DNA of 20,400 nt from Comamonadaceae bacterium (GTDB lineage: Bacteria; Pseudomonadota; Gammaproteobacteria; Burkholderiales; Burkholderiaceae_C): positions 1-20,400 of the forward strand of contig CANHLD010000014.1 of the NCBI GenBank assembly GCA_947461325.1. The letters are read 5' to 3'. Shown here piece after piece: positions 1 to 8,367 of this stretch. The first letter of the stretch is position 1. Every line of letters begins with the position of its first letter. The notes under the pieces were generated by a model that did no database searches, was not told the origin of the DNA, and saw only the letters and a program-made list of their open reading frames with translations. The position numbers and the translations under genes were made by a program.

Positions 1-540
1 CAGATAAGGGTCGTATCGGGTGGCGAGTGTGACCGCCGCTTGCAACTCACTGGCATGGTTGACTTTACTCACACCGATGGAAGAACCTTCATGCGGCGGT
101 TTCACAATCAACGGCAAACCCAGTTCGGCGGGAATGGCTGCTATCGCTTGCAGTGTTTGTTGCGATGGTGTGAGCCACACAGCTTGCGGTGTGGACAAAC
201 CTTGTGCCAGCCAAATGCGTTTGGTCATGTGTTTGTCCATGGCAATCGCAGATGGCATGACACCCGAACCGGTGTAAGGAATGCCCATTAACTCCAATGC
301 GCCTTGGACAGTGCCATCCTCACCATGGCGGCCATGCAATGCAATGAATGCGTGTGTAAACCCTTGCGTTTTCAAACCTAACAATGACTGCTTGGCCGGA
401 TCAAACGCGTGCGCATTGACGGCTTGCGATGTCAAAGCTTCAAGTACGCCTTGGCCTGACATCAATGACACATCGCGCTCCGCCGAATGGCCGCCCATCA
501 GCACAGCCACTTTGGCTGTTTGAATATCAAACGCCGTCAT
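1..540 (-). CDS. ddlB: D-alanine--D-alanine ligase, N-terminal part (cut by window edge)
   Basis: This enzyme joins two D-alanines with ATP in the cytoplasm; MurF then adds the dipeptide to the peptidoglycan precursor. Only the first 180 codons are present, open to the left edge with no stop. Visible family signatures are LMGGHSAERDVSLMSG near residues 14-29 (N-terminal substrate-binding loop with the conserved Glu), ALHGRHGEDGTVQG around residue 70, and LIVKPPHEGSSIGVSKV around residues 146-162, the start of the ATP-grasp domain. The ATG at 540 overlaps the murC stop as ATGA, which fixes the start and implies coupled translation. Position after murC is the usual dcw order, where ftsQ, ftsA and ftsZ follow. 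The catalytic C-terminal half lies outside the window. Function is certain from family motifs; the symbol ddlB rests on dcw context. Confidence 0.96.
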   Translation of the reverse strand, partial: MTAFDIQTAKVAVLMGGHSAERDVSLMSGQGVLEALTSQAVNAHAFDPAKQSLLGLKTQGFTHAFIALHGRHGEDGTVQGALELMGIPYTGSGVMPSAIAMDKHMTKRIWLAQGLSTPQAVWLTPSQQTLQAIAAIPAELGLPLIVKPPHEGSSIGVSKVNHASELQAAVTLATRYDPYL

Positions 541-1967
541 GACTTCACCACCTTGAGCACAGGTTTTTCATTGTGGCCTGTTGACTGCAATCGCAACGGG
601 AGTTGTCCGATGGAACCGGCACCCATGCACATAACCACATCACCATCCAGCGCTTGTTGCCGCACCAACTCTTCCAACTGCGTCAGGTCTTGCGCAAACA
701 CCAATTCCTGTTGCCCTGACACCCGCAATGCATGCGCTAACGCCCGGCCGTCGGCAGCGGCAATAGGCGCTTCACCCGCGGCATACACCTCTGTCAACCA
801 GACCACATCGGCCAAGCCCAGCACCCGCACAAAATCTTCAAAGCAATCGCGGGTGCGCGTGTAGCGGTGCGGTTGAAATGCCAGCACCAGACGTCGCGCG
901 GGGAATGCGCCACGCGCGGCTTCTATGGTCGCCGCCAATTCCACCGGATGGTGCCCGTAGTCTTCTATCAAGGTGTAATGACCGCCATTTTTGGCAGGCA
1001 CAGAACCATGGTGTTGGAAACGTCTGCCCACACCTTTGAAATCCGCCAAAGCTTGCACCACGGCTGCATCTGGAATATTCAACTCCACAGCAATGGATAT
1101 CGCCGCTAATGCATTGCGTACGTTGTGCATACCGGGCAAGTTCAGGTCTATCTGCATATCTGGCAAGGTGATGCCGTTGCTGCGCGTCACGCGAAACTGC
1201 ATGCGTGAACCCACCGCTTTGACATCGTGCGCTCTGACCTGCGAACCTTCCGACAATCCGTAACTGGTGATCGGCCGCGATACTTCAGGGAATATGCTTT
1301 GCAACACTGGGTCGTCCGCGCACAACACCGCCGCACCGTAAAACGGCATGCGGTGTAAAAACTCAATGAAGGCATGTTTGAGCTTGCCGAAATCATGCCC
1401 GTAGGTTTCCATGTGGTCGGCATCGATATTGGTCACGACCGACATGATGGGGTTCAAATTTAAAAATGAGGCATCGGATTCATCGGCCTCGACCACGATG
1501 TAATCGCCGGAGCCGAGTTTGGCATTTGCGCCTGCACTGATGAGTCGCCCGCCGATCACAAAGGTCGGGTCCATACCGGCTTGCGCCAACACGCTGGCGA
1601 CCAAACTGGTGGTGGTGGTTTTGCCGTGGGTTCCTGCGATGGCGATGCCTTGCTTTAAGCGCATCAATTCGGCCAGCATGACGGCACGCGGCACCACCGG
1701 TATGAGTTTGGCGTGGGCGGCGATCACTTCCGGATTGTCTGCTTGCACGGCAGTGGAAGTCACCACTGCACCGGCACCCTCGATGTATTGCGCGGCATGA
1801 CCTACACGCGTGTGAATACCCATGGCTTGCAAGCGACGCAACACCGGTCCGTCGGCCATGTCGGAGCCCGACACGGTGTAGCCCAGGTTGTGCAATATCT
1901 CGGCGATACCACTCATACCGGCACCACCAATGCCGACAAAATGCACATGGCTGATAGCGTGCTTCAT
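537..1967 (-). CDS. murC: UDP-N-acetylmuramate--L-alanine ligase
   Basis: MurC adds L-alanine to UDP-MurNAc using ATP, the first amino-acid step of the stem peptide, in the cytoplasm. The protein is 476 residues, normal for the family. The N-terminal UDP-binding loop is HFVGIGGAGMSG (residues 9-20), the ATP P-loop is GTHGKTTTT (112-120), EADES lies at 160-164, and DYGHHPVE at 336-343 is the MurC signature in the C-terminal domain. The frame is open upstream to 1985, but the ATG at 1967 is preferred because it begins MKHAISHVHF directly before the nucleotide-binding loop, overlaps the murG stop as ATGA, and has AGAGGTG just upstream. It lies between murG and ddlB, overlapping both by 4 nt. Nothing is missing or unusual. 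Confidence 0.97.
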   Translation of the reverse strand: MKHAISHVHFVGIGGAGMSGIAEILHNLGYTVSGSDMADGPVLRRLQAMGIHTRVGHAAQYIEGAGAVVTSTAVQADNPEVIAAHAKLIPVVPRAVMLAELMRLKQGIAIAGTHGKTTTTSLVASVLAQAGMDPTFVIGGRLISAGANAKLGSGDYIVVEADESDASFLNLNPIMSVVTNIDADHMETYGHDFGKLKHAFIEFLHRMPFYGAAVLCADDPVLQSIFPEVSRPITSYGLSEGSQVRAHDVKAVGSRMQFRVTRSNGITLPDMQIDLNLPGMHNVRNALAAISIAVELNIPDAAVVQALADFKGVGRRFQHHGSVPAKNGGHYTLIEDYGHHPVELAATIEAARGAFPARRLVLAFQPHRYTRTRDCFEDFVRVLGLADVVWLTEVYAAGEAPIAAADGRALAHALRVSGQQELVFAQDLTQLEELVRQQALDGDVVMCMGAGSIGQLPLRLQSTGHNEKPVLKVVKS

Positions 1968-3031
1968 GCCGACACCTCTTCGCATGCTTGCACCACATCG
2001 AGTGCCGCATGTGTTTTGCGCAAGCCATAGGCTTTGTCAGCTGCTTGCAGCAATTGCCCACGGTTGATGCTTTGAATAAATTCAGCCAAGCCAGTTGCAG
2101 TCAAACTGCTTTGCGGCATCAACCATGCAGCCTGTTGGTTCACCAGAAACTGTGCGTTCACTGTTTGGTGGTCGTCCACCGCGTGCGGAAACGGCACGAA
2201 CAAAGCCGCTGCACCAATGGCTGCAATTTCACTGACCGTGCTGGCACCAGCACGGCAAATCACCAAGTCGGCTTCTGCAAAAGCGGTTGCTGTGTCTTCG
2301 ATGAAGGCCAGCAACTCTGCTTGCACACCTGCCTGTGCGTAATTTGTTTGTAACTGGCCGATGTGTTTGGCACCGCCCTGATGAATCACTTTCGGGCGTT
2401 GATCAACCGGTATCAACGCTAAAGCTTGCGGCACCACACTGTTCAAAGCCTGCGCACCCAGACTGCCTCCCACAACCAGAATACGCAACACACCGCCGCG
2501 AGCTTCGAACCTTTGTGCAGGCGGCGCTTGCTCCAGAAACGCGTTGCGCATGGGGTTACCCACCCACTGCGCTTTGGGCAATACAGACGGAAAAGTGGAT
2601 AACACCCGGTCAGCGATGTGCGCCAATACTTTATTGGCCAAACCCGCCACTGAATTTTGCTCATGCAGCACCAGCGGTTTGCCGCACAATACACCCATCA
2701 TGCCGCCCGGAAAACTGATGTAGCCGCCCAAGCCGACCAGCACATCGGGTTTCAATCGACGCACCACTTGCAGGCTTTGCCAAAACGCTTGCAGTAATCG
2801 CAAGGGCAACAATGCCGCAGTGAACAGACCTTTGCCGCGTAAACCGCCAAAGCGCACGGTTTCAAACACAAAACCGTGTTTAGGCACCAACTCACTCTCC
2901 ATGCTCGGCGCAGGCGCGCCCAGCCAATGCACATTCCATCCGCGACTGCGCAACAACGCGGCCACGGCCAGTCCCGGGAAGATGTGTCCTCCCGTTCCAC
3001 CCGCCATGACCAAAGCCGTGCGTGTCGTCAT
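1964..3031 (-). CDS. murG: Lipid II synthase: UDP-GlcNAc transferase acting on lipid I
   Basis: MurG transfers GlcNAc from UDP-GlcNAc to lipid I on the inner face of the cytoplasmic membrane, making lipid II. The 355-residue length matches the family. The N-terminal glycine-rich loop MAGGTGGHIFPGLA (about residues 9-22), LGGYISFPGG, the HEQNSVAGLAN segment, the second loop VGGSLGAQALN, and the donor-binding stretch CRAGASTVSEIAAIG followed by FPHAVDDHQTVNA are all present. It is a GT-B fold glycosyltransferase (family GT28). The ATG at 3031 overlaps the ftsW stop as ATGA, and its own stop overlaps the murC start the same way. It sits between the flippase/polymerase-type ftsW and murC, the standard dcw order. 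Confidence 0.97.
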   Translation of the reverse strand: MTTRTALVMAGGTGGHIFPGLAVAALLRSRGWNVHWLGAPAPSMESELVPKHGFVFETVRFGGLRGKGLFTAALLPLRLLQAFWQSLQVVRRLKPDVLVGLGGYISFPGGMMGVLCGKPLVLHEQNSVAGLANKVLAHIADRVLSTFPSVLPKAQWVGNPMRNAFLEQAPPAQRFEARGGVLRILVVGGSLGAQALNSVVPQALALIPVDQRPKVIHQGGAKHIGQLQTNYAQAGVQAELLAFIEDTATAFAEADLVICRAGASTVSEIAAIGAAALFVPFPHAVDDHQTVNAQFLVNQQAAWLMPQSSLTATGLAEFIQSINRGQLLQAADKAYGLRKTHAALDVVQACEEVSA

Positions 3032-4293
3032 ACACGGCCTCCATGCATCAGCAAGCGGTTTTCATAGTCGACGCGCAACACAATCGCCAGCGCAATCAGG
3101 TTGAGCAAAATCGCTGAACCGCCGTAACTCATCAAGGGCAATGTCAGACCTTTGGTCGGCAATGCGCCCAAGTTCACGCCCATGTTGATGAAGGCTTGAA
3201 AGCCAATCCACACACCCACACCTTGCGCGACCAGACCGGCGAACACCCGGTCCATGGCAATCGCTTGACGGCCGATGAACATGATGCGACGTGTCAACCA
3301 CATGAACACCGCAATCACGATGACCACGCCGACCAAGCCAAACTCCTCGCCCAGCACCGCGAGCAAGAAGTCGGTGTGCGCTTCGGGCAACCAATGCAGT
3401 TTTTCCACACTGCCGCCCAAGCCGACACCGAATATTTCACCGCGCCCGATGGCAATCAACGAATGCGACAACTGATAGCCTTTGCCCAAGGCGTAATCGG
3501 CCCCGAAGGGGTCGAGGTACGCAAAAATGCGTTCGCGCCGCCAAGGCGACAAGGCGATCATCAAACCGAAGGCGATCAACAAAATGCCGGTGATCAGCAA
3601 AAACATGCGGGCATTGACGCCGCCTAAGAACAAAATCCCCATGGCGATGACGGCAATCACCAAGAAGGCGCCCATGTCGGGTTCAGCCAGTAACAAAGAA
3701 CCCACAATGGCAATCGCCACAGCCATAGGTGTGACGGCTGCAAAGAATTTTTCTTTCACATCCATTTTGCGCACCATGTAATTGGCGGCATACAACAACG
3801 TGCCTAACTTGGCAAATTCAGACGGTTGGAAATTGATAATGCCAAAACTTATCCAGCGTCTGGCACCGTTCACGCTTTTGCCGATGAAGGGCAGAACCAC
3901 CGCAATCAACAACACAATGGAAGCAATGAATACCCAGGGTGCTACTTTCTCCCAAGTATCCATAGACACCTGAAACACCAGCAACGCAGCGACAAATCCA
4001 ATCAACAGAGACATGCAATGACGTATCAGAAACTGTGCCTGCCAGACATTGCTGGATTGCGCACTGTCATTCAACGCGATGGAGGCCGAATACACCATCA
4101 CCATGCCCCACATCAACAAACCGGCGATAGCCCAAATCAGTGTTTGATCAAAGCCTTTGATACTGCCAGGCGCTGCGCCTGTACGAGCAAACTCTCGGCC
4201 ATGCACACGTACCGGTAACGCATCCATACCTTCTTTGGGCTGGTTGCCAAACCAACGGTTGATACGGTCAGAGAAACTGATGCTCGTGCTCAT
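3028..4293 (-). CDS. ftsW: Septal peptidoglycan polymerase, SEDS family
   Basis: FtsW is the SEDS-family glycan-strand polymerase of the divisome and works with FtsI. The protein is 421 residues with about ten hydrophobic membrane segments beginning near residue 50, after a cytoplasmic tail. SEDS signatures are NFQPSEFAKL, LLAEPDMGAFLVI, the extracellular loop PEAHTDFLLAVLGEEFG with the conserved Asp, and the C-terminal VNLGALPTKGLTLPLMSYGG. The open frame extends upstream to 4386, but the ATG at 4293 is chosen: it overlaps the murD stop as ATGA and has GGAGGG 6 nt upstream. RodA is the main alternative in this family; location between murD and murG in the dcw cluster favours FtsW. Confidence 0.96.
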   Translation of the reverse strand: MSTSISFSDRINRWFGNQPKEGMDALPVRVHGREFARTGAAPGSIKGFDQTLIWAIAGLLMWGMVMVYSASIALNDSAQSSNVWQAQFLIRHCMSLLIGFVAALLVFQVSMDTWEKVAPWVFIASIVLLIAVVLPFIGKSVNGARRWISFGIINFQPSEFAKLGTLLYAANYMVRKMDVKEKFFAAVTPMAVAIAIVGSLLLAEPDMGAFLVIAVIAMGILFLGGVNARMFLLITGILLIAFGLMIALSPWRRERIFAYLDPFGADYALGKGYQLSHSLIAIGRGEIFGVGLGGSVEKLHWLPEAHTDFLLAVLGEEFGLVGVVIVIAVFMWLTRRIMFIGRQAIAMDRVFAGLVAQGVGVWIGFQAFINMGVNLGALPTKGLTLPLMSYGGSAILLNLIALAIVLRVDYENRLLMHGGRV

Positions 4294-5783
4294 GGCTGGC
4301 CCTCCAGCATGCTGATGTGCTGCACCGCTTCCACAAAGGCCTCGGCTCTGGCCACATAGTTGGTATACATATCCAAACTGGCACACGCAGGCGACAACAA
4401 CACTGCGTCACCGGTTTGTGCTTGCTGTGCACACAGTTCAACCGCGTCCGCCATGTCAGTGGCGTGGCAGGTGTTGATACCGTAGACCTTCAAAGCGTCT
4501 TCCAACAAACCAGCGTCACGCCCTATCAACACCACAGCACGCGCATGGCGTTTGAGCGGATCGCCCAAGGGACTGAAATCTTGGCCTTTGCCATCGCCAC
4601 CCAAAATAACCACCAGTTTGCGCTCAGCACCCAGGCTGTTGACAGCAGCAACAGTGGCGCCGACATTGGTGCCCTTGCTGTCGTCAAAGTACTCGATGTC
4701 ATGGATCACCGCCACTGAAGTCAAGCGATGTGGCTCACCGGTGTATTCGCGCAAGCCGTGCAACATTTGCGCCAGATTGGCGTTGCAAGTGCCCGCCAAC
4801 GCCAGCGCTGCCAATGCATTCAAGGCATTGTGTTGTCCCCTGATGCGCAAAGCGTCTGCCGGCATCAAACGCTGAATCTGCAATTCTTCATCCACTGTGC
4901 GACCACGCTTGCCGCCATGGTCCTCAGACGGCAAAGCACGCACCAACCAGGTCATGCCGTTGTCTGTGGACAAACCGAAATCGCCGGGGTGTTGCGGCAT
5001 ATCAACACCAAAGTGAATGCGTGCACGCGGTATTTCTTTTTTGCGGCCGCTGTCAGCCGGCCACAAAGCCATGACGGCAGCATCGTTGCGCGGCAATATG
5101 CCTACCGCATGCTCACCGTAAATATGCGCTTTGGCTTTACCGTAGGCCGCCATGTCGCCGTGCCAATCCAAATGGTCTTGTGTCAGGTTGAGCACGCAAG
5201 CGGCCGTGGCTGCAAAGTTGGTCACACCATCGAGTTGAAAACTTGACAACTCCAACACCCACACTTGCGGCAAATCGTTTAAACGCGCCGCCAAAGTGTC
5301 CAAGAGCGTAGGGCCGATGTTGCCAGCAACGGCCACGGACATGCCGGCACGCTCCAGCAACAAACCAGTGAGCCGAGTGACCGTGGTTTTGCCATTGGTG
5401 CCGGTGATGGCCAGCACTTGGGGCTGATAAGCCTGGTTGGTTTTCAAGTGCTCAAGCGCATGCGCAAACAAGCTGAGTTCAGTGCCGCACCACAAGCCTT
5501 GCGCTTGCGCTGCCTGCCACACGCCTGAGACTTCTGCAGGCGTGAGGCCAGGGCTTTTGAAGACGGCGCGTATGTCTTTGCCTTGCACCAAAGCTGCGTC
5601 AAATGTTGAATGTACGAACTCAGCGCGAAGATTTTCCGCTTGCATGACTGCCAAACCCGGCGGTTGAGCGCGCGTGTCCACCACGGTCACGCGTGCGCCC
5701 TGCAATGCACACCAACGCAGCATCGCCAATCCGGAGTCACCGAGACCCAGGATGAGGATGTGTTGGTCTTGCAACAGGTTCAT
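4290..5783 (-). CDS. murD: UDP-N-acetylmuramoyl-L-alanine--D-glutamate ligase
   Basis: MurD adds D-glutamate to UDP-MurNAc-L-Ala with ATP in the cytoplasm. The N-terminal nucleotide-binding loop ILGLGDSGLAM spans residues 11-21, the P-loop GTNGKTTVT 128-136, the LNLTQDHLDWHG motif lies near 198-209, GKAKAHIY at 215-222 contains the lysine expected to be carbamylated, and YFDDSKGTNVGA around 365-376 is the C-terminal signature. At 497 residues it is about 60 longer than E. coli MurD; part of the excess is a charged insertion around residues 285-306, before the RIRGQHN motif. The ATG at 5783 lies 2 nt after the mraY stop and is preferred over the upstream extension to 5873, which only overlaps mraY. 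The stop overlaps ftsW as ATGA. Confidence 0.96.
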   Translation of the reverse strand: MNLLQDQHILILGLGDSGLAMLRWCALQGARVTVVDTRAQPPGLAVMQAENLRAEFVHSTFDAALVQGKDIRAVFKSPGLTPAEVSGVWQAAQAQGLWCGTELSLFAHALEHLKTNQAYQPQVLAITGTNGKTTVTRLTGLLLERAGMSVAVAGNIGPTLLDTLAARLNDLPQVWVLELSSFQLDGVTNFAATAACVLNLTQDHLDWHGDMAAYGKAKAHIYGEHAVGILPRNDAAVMALWPADSGRKKEIPRARIHFGVDMPQHPGDFGLSTDNGMTWLVRALPSEDHGGKRGRTVDEELQIQRLMPADALRIRGQHNALNALAALALAGTCNANLAQMLHGLREYTGEPHRLTSVAVIHDIEYFDDSKGTNVGATVAAVNSLGAERKLVVILGGDGKGQDFSPLGDPLKRHARAVVLIGRDAGLLEDALKVYGINTCHATDMADAVELCAQQAQTGDAVLLSPACASLDMYTNYVARAEAFVEAVQHISMLEGQP

Positions 5784-5785
5784 GT

Positions 5786-6964
5786 TCAACGCAGCTTCAA
5801 AGTGGACAAACCGACCAGACACAGCAACATGGTGATGATCCAAAAGCGGACCACCACTTGTGTTTCTTTCCAACCGGACTTTTCAAAATGGTGGTGCAAA
5901 GGTGCCATCTTCAAAATGCGCCTGCCTTCGCCGTATTTGCGCTTGGTGTATTTAAAGTAACTGACTTGCAACATCACCGACAAGGCCTCGGCGACAAAAA
6001 TCCCACCCATGATGGCCAGCACAATTTCTTGACGCACGATGACTGCGATGGTGCCCAGCGCCGCACCCAAACCGAGCGCGCCCACGTCACCCATGAACAC
6101 TTGGGCTGGATGGGTGTTGAACCACAAAAATGCGAGTCCTGCGCCTGCAATTGCCGCACAAAAAACCAGCAATTCACCGGCGCCGGGAATGTGCGGAAAA
6201 AATAAATATTTGGAATACACAGCGCTACCGGCCACATACGCGAACACTCCGAGCGCTGATCCGACCATGACCACCGGCATGATGGCCAGACCATCCAGAC
6301 CATCGGTCAGATTGACCGCGTTGCTTGATCCCACAATCACCAAATAAGTGAGAATGACAAAACCCAACACGCCCAGCGGGTAGCTGATTTCTTTAAAGAA
6401 CGGCAATAACAAACCTGCTTTAGGCGGCAGGTTCACATCAAACCCGGAGCGCACCCAGCTGTAAAACAATTCCAGCACGCGCAAATTGCTCACTTCTGAA
6501 ATACTAAACACCAGATACAGCGCGGCCAGCAAACCGATGAGCGATTGCCACAGGTATTTTTCGCGCGAGGGCATGCCTTCAGGGTCTTTGTTCACCACTT
6601 TGCGCCAGTCGTCCACCCAACCGATGGCACCAAAAGCCATCGTCACGAGCAACACGATCCAGACAAAGCGGTTGGACAAATCCACCCACATCAAGGTAGA
6701 GAAAGCGATAGACAACAAAATCAACACACCACCCATGGTGGGCGTGCCGGATTTGCTCAAGTGCGCTTGCACACCATAGCCGCGAATAGGCTGACCGATT
6801 TTGAGTTCAGCCAATTTGCGAATCACCCATGGGCCTGCGATCAAACCGATCATCAATGCCGTCAACGCAGCCATGACCGCACGAAATGTCAGGTACTGAA
6901 ACACCCGCAAATAACCATACTCAGGCGAATTGGCTTGCAGCCATTGGGCGAGTGTCAACAGCAT
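5786..6964 (-). CDS. mraY: Phospho-MurNAc-pentapeptide transferase (lipid I synthase)
   Basis: MraY transfers phospho-MurNAc-pentapeptide from UDP to undecaprenyl phosphate, forming lipid I in the cytoplasmic membrane. The 392-residue protein has about ten membrane segments. Catalytic and Mg-binding features are visible: VDDW with D118 and D119, NLTDGLDGLA at 218-227, MGDVG with D293, and the HHH cluster at 357-359 followed by FEKSGW. SGTPTMGG at 72-79 is also typical. The frame is open to 7144, but the ATG at 6964 has a full AAGGAGG Shine-Dalgarno sequence 4 nt upstream and gives the family's usual N-terminus. This start lies inside the murF 3' end (10-nt overlap). It is followed after 2 nt by murD. 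Confidence 0.97.
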   Translation of the reverse strand: MLLTLAQWLQANSPEYGYLRVFQYLTFRAVMAALTALMIGLIAGPWVIRKLAELKIGQPIRGYGVQAHLSKSGTPTMGGVLILLSIAFSTLMWVDLSNRFVWIVLLVTMAFGAIGWVDDWRKVVNKDPEGMPSREKYLWQSLIGLLAALYLVFSISEVSNLRVLELFYSWVRSGFDVNLPPKAGLLLPFFKEISYPLGVLGFVILTYLVIVGSSNAVNLTDGLDGLAIMPVVMVGSALGVFAYVAGSAVYSKYLFFPHIPGAGELLVFCAAIAGAGLAFLWFNTHPAQVFMGDVGALGLGAALGTIAVIVRQEIVLAIMGGIFVAEALSVMLQVSYFKYTKRKYGEGRRILKMAPLHHHFEKSGWKETQVVVRFWIITMLLCLVGLSTLKLR

Positions 6965-8367
6965 GTGGCCTCCTTGTGCGGCTTGGAAACCACTGTGGCG
7001 TTTTGAGATTGCAGGGACTGCACCACGCGCTCCATGCGCATAAAGCGGGACCCTTTGACCAGCACGGTTGACAAAGTTGGCAGTAATTGATTGACGCGTT
7101 GCTCCAGTTCTTCCATGCTCTGGCAATGCACAGCCGTCGAACAAGCCCGGGCAGTGTGTAGGCTGAGTTCACCCAAGGTCAATACATGTTCTATGTGTTG
7201 CTGCTGCGCGTAACTGCCTGCCTCTTGATGGAACGCCACGCCTTGCGTACCGACTTCGCCCATGTCACCCAAGACCAACAAACGTGGCTTGGTGGATTGC
7301 GCCAACAGATCAATGGCTGCACGCACCGAGTCAGGGTTGGCGTTGTAGGTGTCATCCACCAAAGTGATGCTGCGCCCCTGGTGTTGCAACACACTGATTT
7401 TCGAGCGGCCGCTGACCGGCTCAAATGCGGCCACGCCTTGGACAATGGCTTGCGTAGGCACACCTGAAGCCATTGCTGCCGCGACAGCAGCCATGGCGTT
7501 GTGCAAATTGTGTTGACCGGGCAGATGCAACTGTGTCTGCAATTTGCCTTGTGGTGTTTGCAGTTCAAATTGCCAATGTGTGTTCAACCATTGCGCTTGA
7601 AGCAGTTTGACTTGCGCCTGCGGACCATCAAAGTCGATGATGCTGCGTTCACCTGCATCTGCACGCCACAGCGCTTGGTATGCATCAGACACCGGGAACA
7701 CTGCCACGCCGTGCTTTGGCAAAGCCCGTATGGCTGCACCGTTTTCTTTCGCCACCGCTTCGACGGTTTGCATGAACTCCTGGTGTTCACGTTGCGCGTT
7801 ATTGACCAAGGCCACACTGGGCGCAACCATGTCAGCCAATTGAGCAATTTCATCGGGATGGTTCATGCCGAGTTCGAGCACGGCGACCCGGTGATGTGCG
7901 CGCAAGCGCAGCAAGGTCAAGGGCACGCCGATGTGGTTGTTGAAATTACCTTGCGTGGCCAATGCGTTTTCTGATTGCCATGCATGCAAGATGGACGCCA
8001 GCATTTGCGTCACCGTGGTTTTGCCATTGCTGCCGGTGACCGCAATCAGTGGCAAGTCAAACTGCGCACGCCAAGCCTTTGCCAATATTTGCAAGGCTTG
8101 CAAGGTATCTGCAACTTCCAGTCCGGATAAACCGGCCTGCGCTAAACCATGCGTGGCAATTGCTGCATTCACACCCAAGGCCGGTAACTGCGCCAGAAAA
8201 TCATGGGCATCAAACCGCTCGCCTTGCAGTGCGATGAATAAATCTGCCGACTGCACACTGCGGCTGTCGGTGTGTACTCTGGCGATCGTCAACTTGCCGT
8301 CGCCTACCAATCGGCTGCCCGGTAACCATTGGTGAATTTGCTGCAAGCTCAGGTTCATCTGACTCAT
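6955..8367 (-). CDS. murF: UDP-MurNAc-tripeptide--D-alanyl-D-alanine ligase
   Basis: MurF adds the D-Ala-D-Ala dipeptide made by Ddl, using ATP, and so completes the cytoplasmic pentapeptide precursor. The protein is 470 residues. The N-terminal HTDSRSVQSADLFIALQGERFDAHDF-type uracil-binding region is present (about residues 32-57), the P-loop is GSNGKTTVT (112-120), LELGMNHPDEIA follows, and DDTYNANPDS is the C-terminal Mur ligase signature specific to MurF. The ATG at 8367 overlaps the murE stop as ATGA; a second in-frame ATG at 8358 is possible. The 3' end overlaps mraY by 10 nt. Confidence 0.96.
   Translation of the reverse strand: MSQMNLSLQQIHQWLPGSRLVGDGKLTIARVHTDSRSVQSADLFIALQGERFDAHDFLAQLPALGVNAAIATHGLAQAGLSGLEVADTLQALQILAKAWRAQFDLPLIAVTGSNGKTTVTQMLASILHAWQSENALATQGNFNNHIGVPLTLLRLRAHHRVAVLELGMNHPDEIAQLADMVAPSVALVNNAQREHQEFMQTVEAVAKENGAAIRALPKHGVAVFPVSDAYQALWRADAGERSIIDFDGPQAQVKLLQAQWLNTHWQFELQTPQGKLQTQLHLPGQHNLHNAMAAVAAAMASGVPTQAIVQGVAAFEPVSGRSKISVLQHQGRSITLVDDTYNANPDSVRAAIDLLAQSTKPRLLVLGDMGEVGTQGVAFHQEAGSYAQQQHIEHVLTLGELSLHTARACSTAVHCQSMEELEQRVNQLLPTLSTVLVKGSRFMRMERVVQSLQSQNATVVSKPHKEATCC
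6969..6975 (-). promoter_or_regulatory. Strong Shine-Dalgarno site that sets the mraY start
   Basis: On the minus strand the sequence is AAGGAGG, 4 nt before the ATG at 6964. It is the most complete ribosome-binding site I saw in the cluster and lies within the murF coding sequence. It decides the mraY start against the longer upstream open frame. Confidence 0.8.
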